This document shows, piece by piece, positions 11,555 to 23,100 of a DNA stretch of 64,000 nt (the first letter of the stretch is position 1; each line of letters starts with the position of its first letter). Source of the DNA: Larix kaempferi. Taxonomy: Eukaryota; Streptophyta; Pinopsida; Pinales; Pinaceae. The stretch covers positions 28,373,501 to 28,437,500 of the forward strand of contig BSBM01000232.1 of the NCBI GenBank assembly GCA_027924585.1, written 5' to 3'. A model generated the notes under the pieces. It was not told the origin of the DNA. It worked only from the letters and a program-made list of their open reading frames with translations, and ran no database searches. Position numbers and translations under genes: made by a program.

Positions 11555-12331
11555 TTATACCTTGACCCTCTCCTTATGTCGTGGATTCAACCAGTAGGGT
11601 CGCTGCCTGATTGATTTAGGATTTGGTTTCAAGGGGATCTTCATCTCACCTAAATCACCCAAGATACCTTTCATCTCAGAAAACTTCATAGGAAAGAGGT
11701 CTTGGAATTCATGCAGCAAATCAGTGACTTTTCCCATAATCTCATCATCCCAATAATATCCAATGTTCATGAACTTGGGAGTGGCCTCCATCCCAATATT
11801 GATCTTACAGAGCTTCAATGGCTGGCTGATCGGATCACTTGGCACATCCGGTGTTATCACATCATGACTCCCTTCAGAATCGGGAATATTGACATTCCGC
11901 GGATCATCACCATCTTCGGGCCCACCGGTGATATTGTAACATTCCATCATGGATTGCATCTGACAGTGCGTATGCGGATCTGCTGGATATGCTACTGGGA
12001 CAACCTTGAAAACTACATCGTGGATGAGTTGCAAAGCATTATTAACATCAGGTTTGGCATCCACGAAAGTGAACATATGAGTGAAGCATACCATCAACTC
12101 CACCCAAGTGGTAATTTCTCCTCACAACTCAGCTGCAGTATACCATGAGCGCGGCATCTCATCTAAAGTATGGATAAAGGCATGGACCCACTCATCTCGT
12201 GGTCGCGATGCCCACAATTCCTGACACTCCCTCAGATGACTTCCAGGGTTATTCCGACCATCATATTTCCCTGTGTGGTAGACCTTGGTATCGCCAAGCG
12301 AACCGTTATCAATCGCCTGCAATGCGACCAT
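11555..12331 (-). pseudogene. Gypsy inter-domain region (protease-RT), second gag-like segment
   Basis: This part of the polyprotein lies between protease and RT. The 12331-12122 block reads KYDGRNNPGSHLRECQELWA then RPRDEWVHAFIHTLDEMPRS followed by WY, and the next block begins with a continuation before reaching SIRQRPYWLNPRHKERVKV just upstream of RT. The Trp-rich segment looks like a retrotransposon gag-type helix bundle rather than pol. I infer a second gag-like module inside the polyprotein; the true N-terminal gag is at about 15057-13860. The last line is the usual RT lead-in (RPYRLNP-type). Several stops interrupt the frame. Function of this segment is unknown to me. Confidence 0.55.
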
Positions 12332-13518
12332 TCATTAATTGATTTCTTGTGTGTCGCCCACCAGTGTGTTGGAGCAGCATTCAGTGCTTCCTCCAATGCC
12401 AACAGTCGCTGTGGTGCGAAAAATATTTCCTCAAACTCCGTCAGAAATTCAGATAGACTAGGAAACCCCTCATATACTGGTAGTGTGACTGTTTCAGTCG
12501 CAATGCGACATAATGATTGTGTGACTAATTCGCACTTGCGGAGCGATACCTCATGTAAGCAGTTCTGCCAATGTTCTAATGCATCATCAGAGTCGGAAGA
12601 CGTAGAGCTCTCACTGTGCCATCCCAGCTCACCGTTGGCAGTCAAATGAATATAGTCTTCGGAAATATTGAATGCATGGTCCCATCCACTGGGATCTTCA
12701 TCCTTCACTGGCTCAATGTATCTGTGTCCTTCAGGCAGATCCAACGGGGCTATGAATCTGAGATCGTGGTTTTCAAAAGTCATCATCCACCACTTGAAGT
12801 TGATTACCGTTCCATTGTCATTAGCCCATCCGATCCCCAGCAATGCGGGATACGAGCTTCCTCCCTCAACCACTTCGATGACATCAAAGTTAGCATAGGT
12901 ATTCATGCCCTCAATGTCCACCACCAGACGTGGGACTCTCCCAATCGGTGTCACTTTAGTGTGATTAGCTAACCAGAGCTGTACAGGACACTAGCTCAAT
13001 GAGGGGCTCCCCATTTTCTTCCATGACTACTTGGTTAAGATGTTGACATCCAAACCAAGATACAGAATAACAGAATCAACATCATAGTCCCCGATTTGGA
13101 TTATCATTCGCATCCCCTTGGCTGTCTTCCACCGCTGTAAGGCGTTTACTGCAGACTCCTGTTGTCCCCTAGCTGGATGCTGCAACAACCCCTTAATATC
13201 AGCAAGGGCCGCGGGATCTCGTGCCAAAAATAAATATCTCTCAAAAAACTTCTGCAAGGTTCCATACTGCGCTGATGGACCTACCTCTGAAGTAGCATAA
13301 AAAATAGGGGGCATGTCACAAATGATATCTTTACCACGATCCTGGTCCATCGCATGATGTGCTTGAAAGAATGTGTCACGCTCTGACTCAACGTCAAATG
13401 TTACCGTCTTCTGCCCGGCCAATCGAATGTCCCGTCGTGTTGTTGCACCTCCCCGCGTGATGACTGCGACAATTGCATCTTGTGGTCTTAGCTTCGCAGA
13501 AATTGTCGCAACATTCAC
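12232..13518 (-). pseudogene. Gypsy aspartic protease region with altered active site
   Basis: The retroviral-type protease cleaves the polyprotein. The block 13518-13027 ends VILYLGLDVNILTK. In relatives the motif reads approximately LDLGSDVN, with the catalytic Asp before LG; here that codon (13062-13060) gives Tyr and the next Ser is Leu. The block 12954-12232 continues with GRVPRLVVDIEG and YPALLGIGWANDNG, the usual second half of the protease (LLGIGWA-type flap/C-terminal strand). It then runs into an acidic Ser-rich segment and LPVYEGFPSLSEFLTEFEE. Copy B carries the same Tyr. Unless the family uses a different residue, the protease is inactive. Confidence 0.7.
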
Positions 13519-13567
13519 ACCCTAATTCTGATTTGGTACCGGGTTCCCTGGTTGGTTCACATTTTGA

Positions 13568-15057
13568 TTAGCATTTTGAATTGGACGTTGGTTCTGGTTC
13601 TGGACTGGTTGCTGCACTTGATTTTGTACTAGCTGCTGTGTCTAGTTCTGAGTCTGCAGCTGTGGAACATTCCTTGCCTGCCATCGCGCAATCAACTGCG
13701 GGCAGTTCTCTACTGTATGGTCTGTAACAAAGCAAAATGTACAGTGCATCTGCAATAGTGGGAAATCTTGCTGGTAATGTCCCCATACCGCACAGTGATA
13801 GCATTGCACAGGTCCACGACCTCCTCATCCTCCTCCATGACCAAATCCTCTCCCACATCCACCCCGGAATCCGCCGTGCTGTTAGTATTGCGGTTGGTTG
13901 TACTGTTGCTGCATAGGAGCTAGTTTCATGCCATGCCCTTGCTGCGCATACTGCGGTTGCTGAACGTACTGTGGCTACGGTGGAGCCATTTTCACCGGAG
14001 CATATTGCGACATAAACTGCTGTGGTTGCTACTACAATACAAACTGTACCTGCGATTGAGGTAGTGGCTGGGCTACCTGTGGCTGAGGTTGCGATTGTTG
14101 TACGGCACGTTGATCATCCTTTACATAGAATGCATCGTACGTTCTCTCATGAAGCAACCCATATGCCCGGCAGTCTTTGTCATTATTTCCCACATATTTA
14201 CAAAAATTTCAATACAGATTCATCATTTTGGTGACCATCTTCTGCATGTATGGACATTCCTCATGGCGGTGCCCGTATACCTGACAAACGTGCCACCATG
14301 GCATGCCACCACCACTCAACGGGTTTGGTGCTCCTAAAACTAGATAATTGCGGAAGTCAGGGCAATTATCCTTAGTATGCCCTTCTCCTCAACATCGCGT
14401 ACACCATACTTCTTTGCGCTACTCCTTGCCCTTCTTTAGATCTTGGAGCTGTATGGTCAAGTTAGCCAGCTGTGTCTGTATCTGCGACATCCCAGTGGCA
14501 TTTTCCCTGATCAGCGACGCCTCCAACTGCATTGCAATCTCCAAAGCTTCACTGGCCATTGTGATGTTCTGCAGCATTAGTGGTAGTCGAATGTGCGATA
14601 GAAGTGCCACAATGAACCACTCTTTGTGTTGGACATCGCTCATACAAAAACTAACCCTCGCCATCAACGTCTTGAACCGTTGGTCAAAATCGCACACCGT
14701 CTCATTGGGATACTGCTTAATTTCTTTCAATTTTGTAATATACTGTGCTTTAGACTTGGGTTTTCTGAATTCTGTAATCAAACCATCCCTGATGTCGTCT
14801 AGTGTCTTCTTCGGAGCTCCTGTAGGGACTAGAACAAACTTCATAAACCAGTCTAATGCGCAACCTCACAGAGTTGTCACTAACTTTCCTTTCTTAGCGT
14901 TATCATCAATGATATGTTTTACGGTCCATACCGCTTCACACAAAAACCAGTACTGCTCAGGGATATCTCTCCCATTCCCATGGAACAACGACAACTTAGC
15001 ATTCTTGCCTGCCATCCTGGGATTCCTTCCTATAGGCGCTGAACTACGAGTAATCAA
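13568..15057 (-). pseudogene. Gypsy gag with zinc knuckles (copy A)
   Basis: Gag forms the particle and binds element RNA. From 15057 the frame reads KLSLFHGNGRDIPEQYWFLC and IIDDNAKKGKLVTTL, then one stop near 14863, then DWFMKFVLVPTG, FRKPKS, YITKLKEIKQYPNETV and QHKEWFIVALLSHIRLPL, the core capsid-like helices. All these lie in one frame. About 14400-13860 is the nucleocapsid part, more degraded here than in copy B. It is followed by a Gln-rich spacer before the protease. The upstream leader (15058-15956) also contains a charged segment in copy B, so the original gag start may lie further upstream than 15057. Confidence 0.85.
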
Positions 15058-15936
15058 GTTTTGTTGACCTGGTGGGGTCGAAGTTGTGTTTCTTACCTTT
15101 TGACAGATAGTGAGCGGAGGTGTGGGTACGTTGTTGCTGGGGTTTGGTCTTGCCTCTATCCTGGGTGTAGCCTGGTTGTCCTTGTCCAGACTGTGAGGTC
15201 TCTTTGTCCCATGTGGTCTTCCTTCGTGAACTTGTGGTTCAATCGTAGCAGGACCTTCTCCTGTCCTCTACCTCTTTTCCTATCGAAACCTCGCTCCTCC
15301 CCTTGTAAGACCACTCTCTTCCTCGGCTTCACTCACAATCCCGTCATGACCTACACCTATCTACCCCTTATCATTCCATGTCCCGCCCCCCTGCCTTCGC
15401 TATACCCACGGCCTTTTCCCACCAGGTTGTTTACTGATATAGACGCATCTTCAATATACCCTTCTCGCAAATAAGCATCTTAATGGATAGTTGGAGCGAC
15501 GGTAGAAAACTTCCCCGGGGTTCGCGGAAGAAATATCTTTCAGCTTCACTATAGGACTTTTACGTATCAACCGCGAATTCATTGATATACCCTTCCAAGA
15601 TGCTATCAAGCCACACTTTAACATCTCACGACGATTTGTTGTCGACTTCTTGCAGTTCTTGGATCAACTCCAGGGTCCAGGTCGTCCGTTCACAACCTTG
15701 GTGGTTCCTCTTCTGGAAGGTCAACGTTTCCAACCACTCGAACAAAAGGACCGGGAATTCACAGAAAAACCATTCGTGCGGACCATCATGAATATATCTA
15801 TCCACCCACTGATCTACTATTAGTCGAGTGTTCTGGCTTTCTTCTTCAGCAAATTCCAGCAACTTCTGATCAAACCATCTTTGTATCTTTGGTTGCGTCG
15901 GATGCCATAACATATCCTCCTTTCACTTCGCACACG
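15058..15936 (-). mobile_element. Gypsy copy A leader / gag N-terminal region
   Basis: This is the stretch between primer site and recognisable gag. Copy B keeps a 137-codon frame here (25298-24888), Lys/Arg-rich, that leads into the gag core, suggesting the N-terminal part of gag starts within this region. In copy A stops interrupt it. Part near 15626-15913 is open in both copies on the minus strand (WFFCEFPVLLFEWLETLTFQ) and may be an upstream reading frame of the leader. Confidence 0.5.
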
Positions 15937-15954
15937 GTCTCGACAACGGAACCA
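15937..15954 (-). promoter_or_regulatory. Primer binding site, tRNA-Asp-like
   Basis: Two bases inside the 5' LTR the minus strand reads TGGTTCCGTTGTCGAGAC. The leading TGG pairs with a tRNA CCA end. The rest partly matches the TGGCGCCGTTGCCGGGGA site reported for plant elements primed by tRNA-Asp. Assignment to that tRNA is inference from memory. Confidence 0.6.
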
Positions 15955-15956
15955 TT

Positions 15957-16837
15957 TGTTGACTCAAACCCAGTTGACAGGGGTTCCCATAGTTGTCGAC
16001 ACCAACCCACCACGATCTCGCTGAGCACTGGCTCAGACAGGTCTTACCCCGTCCAACAACACCTGCGGAGCAGATGAGGTCTCACCCGAGATGTTCAACG
16101 GAGAGTCGATGGAACCATGTTTCCGTCGAATGAAGGAGGATGTTTGCGGCAACAATCACTTAAACTTATTGCGACATTCATAAATATATCTATGCATTTA
16201 ACTTCGACAACATTGTATCCATAGCATTATTCAATAGAAACATTCATCGTGACAAGTATAACAGTAGAGAATTAATTGCAGCAAGAAAACATAACATTAT
16301 TCATATATCGCAACATGCATTACCATAACTGAACAAAAGATGCACAGGGATTCTGCAAAACAGTTCTGTCATGTCATAATAACTTAGCAAAACCTAGATA
16401 CAATATCTCCTCAAAAACACAGATCTTGCCAGTATCTCTTGATCTTAGACATAGACTCAAAGACGCACACATCCAACATCTTAGGATCCGTACTCCGGTT
16501 ATTCAACACTTACAACTTATGTCTATATATAGGATTTCGCCCTTACAATGCTTGTCCACTTTCTACCAACTTCCTAACCGACACTTCAAGCAATTGACCC
16601 AACAACTATCTGACATGGTCCAAAATGACCCAAAACCCACATGCTGCGGTCCAACTGACTCAATATTACATAACATACGGTCCAAATGACCCAAAACCCA
16701 CATACTACGGTATAATTAACTCAAAAATACATAAAATAATCTTCTTTACGCCCAGATCTCTACCTTCCGCGATATCTTCTAACTTGTCGTAGCATCAACG
16801 ATGCTGCGATTCAGCCTTACCAAACCGCTTGCCAACA
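15957..16837 (-). mobile_element. 5' LTR of gypsy copy A
   Basis: This 881-bp LTR, the same length as 7035-7915, ends GCCAACA at 16837 and is followed by the target duplication. A TATA-like CCTATATATAG lies near 16523-16533 on the minus strand at the same relative place as in the partner LTR. Confidence 0.92.
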
Positions 16838-16842
16838 ACAAT
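16838..16842. repeat. Target-site duplication ACAAT (right)
   Basis: This is identical to 7030-7034. The same five bases followed by the same LINE sequence also flank gypsy copy B (26763-26767), which shows that copy B is a duplicate and not an independent insertion. Confidence 0.95.
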
Positions 16843-17099
16843 TCAAAAAAATTAGATAAATTTTTGAGCAAAGAAGGGTGGTCAATTCCATTTGGAAGGT
16901 CAAAGTTTCAAATAGGAAGGCTTCTAGAACTCAGGAAAAGATAGAAAAGGATGCCTTTGCACATTTGTAGGCCTTATTCTAGGCATGGGGTGAAATCACA
17001 TTTCCCAACATCTAGAGGCAATACGTAATTACCCCTCTTTTTTTATTGTTGAATACTATAGGAAGGTTGGTGACCCAGTGTCTTTTGAGGAGGTCAAAA

Positions 17100-18110
17100 A
17101 GGCTCTATTAGGATTTTCAAAGGCAAAGAGTCTAAGGCCAGATGACTCGGACTATCGATTTTTTCGTATATTTTTTTGATTTTGTAGGGAGTGATTTGTT
17201 GGCTATGGTGGAGTCTACGACTTCAGGTAGAATTAAAGGTGCTTTGAACTTGACCTTCTTACCCTTGATTCCAAAAAAATCTAGTCCCTCCTCCTTTAAT
17301 GAATTAAAACCTATCTCCCTTTATAACTTGACCTACAAATTGATAGAAAAAGTATTGCTACAAGGATTAAAACTATTATGTTGAGTCACATATCCAAGAA
17401 ACAATTTGGGTTTCTTTTAAGATAGATCATGGATGCAGTTGGTGTGGCTCAAGAAGGTATGCTCCTATCAAGGTAAGAAAGATGGAAAGTATTCTTTTGA
17501 AATTGGACCTGGTTAAAGCTTATGACCATGTGGATTGGGTTTTCTTAATATTGATCCTTCTCCAAATAGGCTTGGGACTAGAGGTGACAAACTGGATAAT
17601 GGATTGTGTGACCTTAGTTAACTATGTTGTTTTGGTGAATGGGTCTCCTACATAATTCTTCCAAAGCCATAGAGGACTAAGGTAGGGATGTGCCTTGTCT
17701 CCTTTGCTCTTTTTGTTGGTAGTGGAAGGCTTAATCCTTTTGATGGCTATGAATAGGTTTGAAGGCATGATTAAGGGTATCAAAGTTTCAGATAATCAAA
17801 TCATGACACACTCCTTATTTGTTGATCATTTGATCCTATTTGGGGAAGGAAGTCTTTAGGAATGGGTGCAGTATAAATCTACCTTGAATATAGTTTATAA
17901 TGCTTCGGGTATGGTGATCATTTCAGAGAAGTTTGTGTTACTATATAATGGACTCAATCCTCGGATCTGTTCTCAAATCAGGGATCTCTTACCTTTTCAA
18001 ATGAGTAATTTGGAGGAGGGTTTCAGGTATTTGGGTTATCCCTTGAATCCAAATAATTATAAGAAGGAGGATTGGTTCTAGTTCCTTAGGAAAGTGGATA
18101 AAAGGATTTG
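17100..18110 (+). pseudogene. LINE ORF2 reverse transcriptase remnant, copy A
   Basis: Target-primed reverse transcription by this domain would copy LINE RNA. Readable blocks in order are FEEVKKALLGFSKAKS, then SGRIKGALNLTFLPLIPKKS, PISLYNLTYKLIEKVLLQ, SHISKKQFGF, MDAVGVAQEG, LDLVKAYDHVDWVF, VLVNGSPT, GCALSPLLFLLVVEGL and FRYLGYPL. These are the normal order of a plant L1 RT. The catalytic FADD box reads FVDH (17818-17829), so the second Asp is His; copies B and C share this, so it predates the duplications. Multiple frameshifts and stops mean no function. Confidence 0.92.
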
Positions 18111-18309
18111 AAACTTATGTATGATATGGTTGTCATTGGAAGACCAATTGATCTTGGTAAAATCGGTCTTGGAGTGCATCCCTATCTACTGGATGTTCCT
18201 AGAAAAAGTTCTCAAATTTATCCTGGATAGAACAAGGAAGAAATGTTTTAATTTTCTTTGATCCGGTAAGAAGGTGAAGAAGGGGTTTCATTTGGTGAAG
18301 TAGGAGCAC

Positions 18310-18652
18310 GGGGGATTCACCTTGTTGACTAATATCTTATCACGTTCATTCATAAAGGGGGGATTTTAAATTGTGAAAAATAATGACAATATATTGTAGG
18401 TATTGGGGTGAGAGGAGTGGGGTATAAGGGGTTTGTAGGTATTAGGGGGTAGACGAATGAGTATCTAGTAAAAATAAGGAAAATCTCGTAAAATAGGGTT
18501 TTATTAATTGGAAATATGTATTGGGAGGGGGGCTCAACAAAAGGATTTTTGTAGGTATTTATCAATATGTAGTAAAATTAGGGGTATTCTTTAATATCCC
18601 ATGAACAAAGGCGCTATGGCATAGTTTCACTGAGTGAAGACCCCGTGAGTAG
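18310..18652. repeat. ~343-bp segment present in LINE copies A and C, absent from B
   Basis: Between TAGGAGCAC and GAGAGG, copy A carries about 343 bp (AT-rich, with several GTAGGTATT phrases) while copy B (near 28233) has only about 5 bp. Copy C has the same segment at about 31399-31741. It interrupts the stretch where LINE ORF2 would read HLVKWEH, so it looks like an insertion into the LINE with later loss or absence in B. TAGGAG occurs on both sides in A and could be a target duplication. Confidence 0.6.
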
Positions 18653-18834
18653 GAGAGGTTGGATTGACGTAAGATGGAGGGAGGGTGGGGATTAATCAAC
18701 ATTTACATGTTTAGGAAGGGTATGACGGCCAAAAGTACCTAGCATTGTATGACAGACACGTGTATTTGGAGCTATCTGGTAGAGATAAATACTTAAAAGG
18801 TAAAATGGTGGAACAATGGGTTAGACTGGATCCA

Positions 18835-19990
18835 AAAAAATAAACAATGGGTCATATTTTTGGATTGGATTAGTGAAATATTTTCCTATTATTGCTAAGT
18901 GGCTGGTGTGGATGATTGGGGATGGGAGAAATGTGTAGGTGGGTAGAGAATTGTGGCTGGAGGGTTCTTTCGAATTTAGGTTGTATCCCGAAATGTTAAG
19001 GGTCTAGTGGGAAAGAGGTATTAAATCCTTAGATCAAGTTTCTCTGGGGAATGGGATTCTAGGTAGATATAACAGAGATGGTTGAACAATGAATTTTTTG
19101 GATTGTCCATTCCTTTTGGATTTAGAATTGGATAGCTATGTTATGGCCCTAAATCATTCTAGAATTTTCCTCTGTTAGGAGGATGACACTATAGTTTCGT
19201 TTTGGAATAATGTCAACGGTTAGGTTGTAGTGAAGCATTCTTATCAAGCCATTCTTTTCTCTAATCCCACGGTAGAGTAATGTTGGAGGTATAAGGTCAT
19301 ATGGAAGTGGAGGGATCCTTTCCAAATTAGACTATTCTTATGGCTTACTTTAGTTGATAAAGTGTTCACTTGGAACAATTTTATGAAATGAGGAGGTGTA
19401 GGGCATAATACTGTGTACTCTATTTAGCTATTGGAGAATGTATTAGTCATTTATTTGTGCACTATTCCTTTGTTTAGAAAGTGTGGAATTCTATTAAATG
19501 TATTCTAAAGTTTATGGGTTCTTGGATCACTATATCCTTGGTTAAGAGTCTGGAATGATAGATTGAAAGTGAATACTATGGGATGGATGTGGAGTTTCCT
19601 AGCTACTTCTATTGGGGTATTTGGCTCCACCAAAATAATGTGTTGTTTGAGGGAGCTAAGCCTTCTGTGAGTTTGGTAACCCATAATATCCTGGTGGTTC
19701 TTCATGAGAGTAAATTATGGAGTAAGTCTCCCTCTAACAGATTGTTAAAAGATCCATGATTTATGGAAGATACTCCTATTGGTCTCTTTGATGGTGCCTG
19801 GCAGGGTTTCGAAGGAAAGTATGGTATTGGTTTTTGTACCAAATAGCTACTAGCTCTTTGGACTCTAATTAAAGTTCCCTCTCTTACGAACATAGTTAGG
19901 TTGCAGGGGGCCAAGGATTCTATGTTCATGATTGATTGGATTTTTGAAAAGGCCTCTCTCTTCGTTCTTAATCTTGATGGATGGAAGAGG
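18835..19990 (+). pseudogene. LINE ORF2 C-terminal region with zf-RVT-like domain, copy A
   Basis: Downstream of RT, plant L1 ORF2 ends with a zinc-binding domain. Readable pieces are WLVWMIGDGRNVWVGRELWL near 18900-18960 and LFLWLTLVDKVFTWNNFMK near 19328-19390, followed by Cys/His-poor remnants of the zinc domain. In copy B the same place reads CVLYLATGECISHLFVH, so two ligand positions are recognisable but others are changed. Stops are frequent. The order and wording match the family well. Confidence 0.75.
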
Positions 19991-20580
19991 AGGGTTAAGC
20001 TATTGTAGGTAGTGTTTCAAGCACACTTTTAGATAATTCAACTAGGAGGCCGACATGATTTCTAAGGAATATTTGGAGCTCGAGGAGGCCCCCCTTCACT
20101 ATGAAGAAGTATGTGAATGTCTTATTACTTGCATAGGCTCTCTACATGATTTTTAATTTTATTACTTTATGCCAGTTGGTCTGCTTTCCTGTAGGTTCTT
20201 TGAGGCTACAAGTTTTAATATTTGGACTTCATCATTTGCTCCGATGATCGAGGAGGGTTTCATTCTTTATGTTGTGGTTTATATTCACTATAGAGGCTAT
20301 CTTTAGGTCTTATTATTGTTTTTTTGTATCTACTAGGTTTCATCCTTGTATGTACTTTGGTACTGAAAGTATTTTCTTCTGACTCTATACTTCGTGATAT
20401 AAACTATTTAAAATGTTGTGTTGTAGGCTTGGAAATTATGTTCAAGGAGTTGGGATCTTCTTCTATGGGTCGATGCCCCTTTATTTACTAATTGGTGTTT
20501 GGTATTATAACTTATATCTTGATTCTAATACAAGAATAGAAGATATGGTCTTTTTTTGTTGAAAGGAAAAATCAAATATT

Positions 20581-21559
20581 AATGTTGAAGAGAGAACCAA
20601 GGGTTTAAAGGAAATGAGTAATTTACAAGAAATCATTCATGAAAAATATTCTCCTTGTGAATATCTTCACACAAATTATAAAAAAATACTAAGTGATATT
20701 CAAAACAATGTTCACACTTATAAAAATTATCCTTATAATTATAACTTATCATATTTTTTATTTTGTATTTTCATAATTATAAATTGAATTATAACTATTT
20801 TATAGTAATAAATTTGATTACAAATTACCATTTTATTATAAAAATTTATAAAAAAATGAACTTCAACATTATTCAAAATATTCTATTTTAATTATTAATA
20901 ATAATTATATGAAAATATATAGTGATAAAATTAAATATTGTTATAAACAATTAATTATACTAATTGAGTAACCCATAATACAACTAACAATGAATTATAC
21001 TAATGGGGTTAACCATAATAGAACTATCACCAAGTGTTGGAGAGCAACTTACTCCTTGCTTTTAAATGAAAATTTTATTTGACTAAATTGCACTCGTTTG
21101 AAAGGACATGGTGGTAACAAGCTTCAAGAACAACCACATATAATGTGAAGTGAATGTGAATACCTTGGCATCACACGATATTCCTGCAGAACAAATGCAT
21201 AATAAAAACGATACATCTAACACTCAAAAAGGCCTAACACATTGACAATAACACAAATACACATTGAAGAGGTTATTGTGTCGGAAGGCATAGGATTTAC
21301 TACTCCATCGTATGAGTGCACAAGCCCTCCATGCACTACCCTGTCCCAGCCTTTCCACCGCCAATGACAAACCTCAATGATCTTGCATAGACAAATGGTC
21401 TACCTATATTCCAAACTATTGGTGATTGGAGAGCTAAATGAAAGTGTCAATGTAAAATTGAATCCAATATTAAAACGAATTCTTTCTAAGTGAGAATTAA
21501 ATTGAATTACCACCTCTACTTTATGAAACAAATAGCGACTTCGTTAATTTGCTTGCTAT
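20581..21559. other. AT-rich spacer between LINE and copia LTR, copy A
   Basis: The first ~400 bp (20600-21000) is very AT-rich with short TTATAAAT-type phrases. The rest (21060-21559) is ordinary non-coding sequence. No gene or element ends were recognised. The whole segment recurs at 33666-34645 (copy C), and its first part at 30176-30689 (copy B, cut by a junction). Confidence 0.7.
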
Positions 21560-22267
21560 TTTACAAGTGTTATTGCATGATGACACTTATGTTAAACTAA
21601 AAGATGACACTTATGTTAAAGAGAGTTAACTAAGTGATAAAAAAGAAGATCTAGTTAACTAAGTGTTATTGCATGACGACACTTGTGTTCAACTAAAAGA
21701 TGACACTTGAGTTGTGACACTTGCATGATGACACTTAAGTTAGCCACCTAACTAAGTGAGAAATCTTTTAGTTAAGGGGTGAGTTCAACCTAAGAATTAG
21801 TTCAGTGAGTTAATGCACTGCATGAGAAGTGGGGCGCACTTCTTCATGCAAGATTTATACATCTAGATGGAACGCGAGTTCCTCATGAAGTTATAAGATA
21901 AAAATAGAAGCCGATGCATGTGAGGAATGTATAAATATGTTATAGAGGATTGATGAATTCAATGTGAAGTGAATTCTCTTCTCCCTTGAAGGAAAGGCGC
22001 TTCTCTTTGTGCAGGATATTATTCTTTCTAGTTATTAATGTGCTGGGCACATGGAAAGTTGATACCGTTGATCTATATTCTCTATTGATCAGTATTATAT
22101 CTTATCTAGCACCTAGGGTGCCGAAAGAAATATGCTATTTTGTAAAAGACATTCTCTTCTATCTATCATAATTATACTTTGAAGGTTTGTTGGGGTTTTT
22201 CAACCTCATTGTTTTGAGAATTTTGCCAAGGGTACATCTTTTGTTATGGTTGAATGTTTCATGTGAC
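21560..22267 (+). mobile_element. Ty1/copia LTR fragment at duplication junction
   Basis: This matches the 5' LTR of the copia element at 34850-35566, including TATAAATA at 21930-21937 and short repeats of GTTATTGCATGATGACACTT. It stops at 22265-22267 (GAC), where gypsy copy B begins. Compared with copy C about 200 bp at its left end are missing. Confidence 0.85.
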
Positions 22268-22278
22268 CATTCATTAAT

Positions 22279-23100
22279 TTATTTCTTGTGTGTCGCCCAC
22301 CAGTGTGCTGGAGCAGCATTCAGTGCTTCCTCCAATGCCAACAGTCGCTGTGGTGTGGAAACTCTTTCCTCAAACTCCGCCAGAAAGTTATACAGACCAG
22401 GCAACCCCTCATATACTGGTAGTGTGACTGTTTTAGTCGCAACGCGGCATAATGGTTGCGTGACTAATTCGCACTTGCAGAGTGATACCCCGTGTAAGCG
22501 GTTCTGCCAATGTTCTAATGCATCATCAGAGTTGGAAGACGTAGAGCTCTCACTGCACCATCCCAGCTCACCGTTGGCAGTCGAATGAATATAGTCTTCG
22601 GAAATATTGAATGCATGGCCCCATCCACTGGGATCTTCATCCTTCACTGGCTCAATGTATCTGTGTCCTTCAGTCGGATCCAACGGGGCTATGACTCTTA
22701 GATCACGATTTTCAAAAGTCATCATTCGCCGCTTGAAGTTGATTACCGCTCCACTGTCATTAGCCCATCCGATCCCCAACAATGCGGGATACGAGCTTCC
22801 TCCCTCAACCACTTCGATGACATCAAAGTTAGCATAAGTATTCATTCCCTCAATGTCCACCACCAAACGTGGGACTCTCCCAATCGGTGTCACTTTAGCG
22901 TGATTAGCTAACTAGAGCTGTACAGGACACCAGCTCAATGAGGGGCTCCCCATTTTCTTCCATTCCTGCGTGGTTAAGATGTTGACATCCGAACCAAGAT
23001 ACAGAATAATTGAATCAACATCATAGTCCCCGATTTGGATATTCATCCGCATCCCCTTACCCGTCTTCCGCTGCAGTAAGGAGTTTACCGCGGACTCTTA
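22279..23100 (-). pseudogene. Gypsy protease region, copy B
   Basis: This is the same module as 12232-13518. The active-site stretch near 23010-22980 reads ILYLGSDVNIL: Ser and Asp after LG are kept, unlike copy A, but the residue before LG is again Tyr (codon 23001-22999) where relatives have Asp. The open block 22893-22279 carries YPALLGIGWANDSG and then LPVYEGLPGLYNFLAEFEE. It ends at the junction shortly after HWWATHKK. Confidence 0.7.

Larger units (their letters stand above)
7035..16837 (-). mobile_element. Complete-structure Ty3/gypsy retrotransposon (copy A), coding decayed
   Basis: A 9803-bp element has two 881-bp LTRs (TGTTG...CAACA ends) and a perfect 5-bp target duplication. Read on the minus strand the order is LTR, primer site, gag, protease, RT, RNase H, integrase, polypurine tract, LTR, which defines Ty3/gypsy. 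No chromodomain is visible after the integrase. The Asp-type primer site and sequence style suggest the Tat/Athila side of the plant lineages, but that is inference. Stops and frameshifts break every module. It sits antisense inside a LINE, and part of it is duplicated downstream as copy B. Confidence 0.95.
16838..20580 (+). mobile_element. LINE (L1-type), 3' segment, copy A
   Basis: This is the continuation of the LINE interrupted at 7034. It contains ORF2 remnants: the pre-RT linker, RT and the C-terminal zinc-binding domain. The 3' end is placed near the T7 run and AAAGGAAAAA at about 20550-20580 and is approximate. Two further copies (26763-30175, 30690-33665) exist through tandem duplication. 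Stops are frequent, many at Trp, Gln or Arg codons. Confidence 0.85.
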
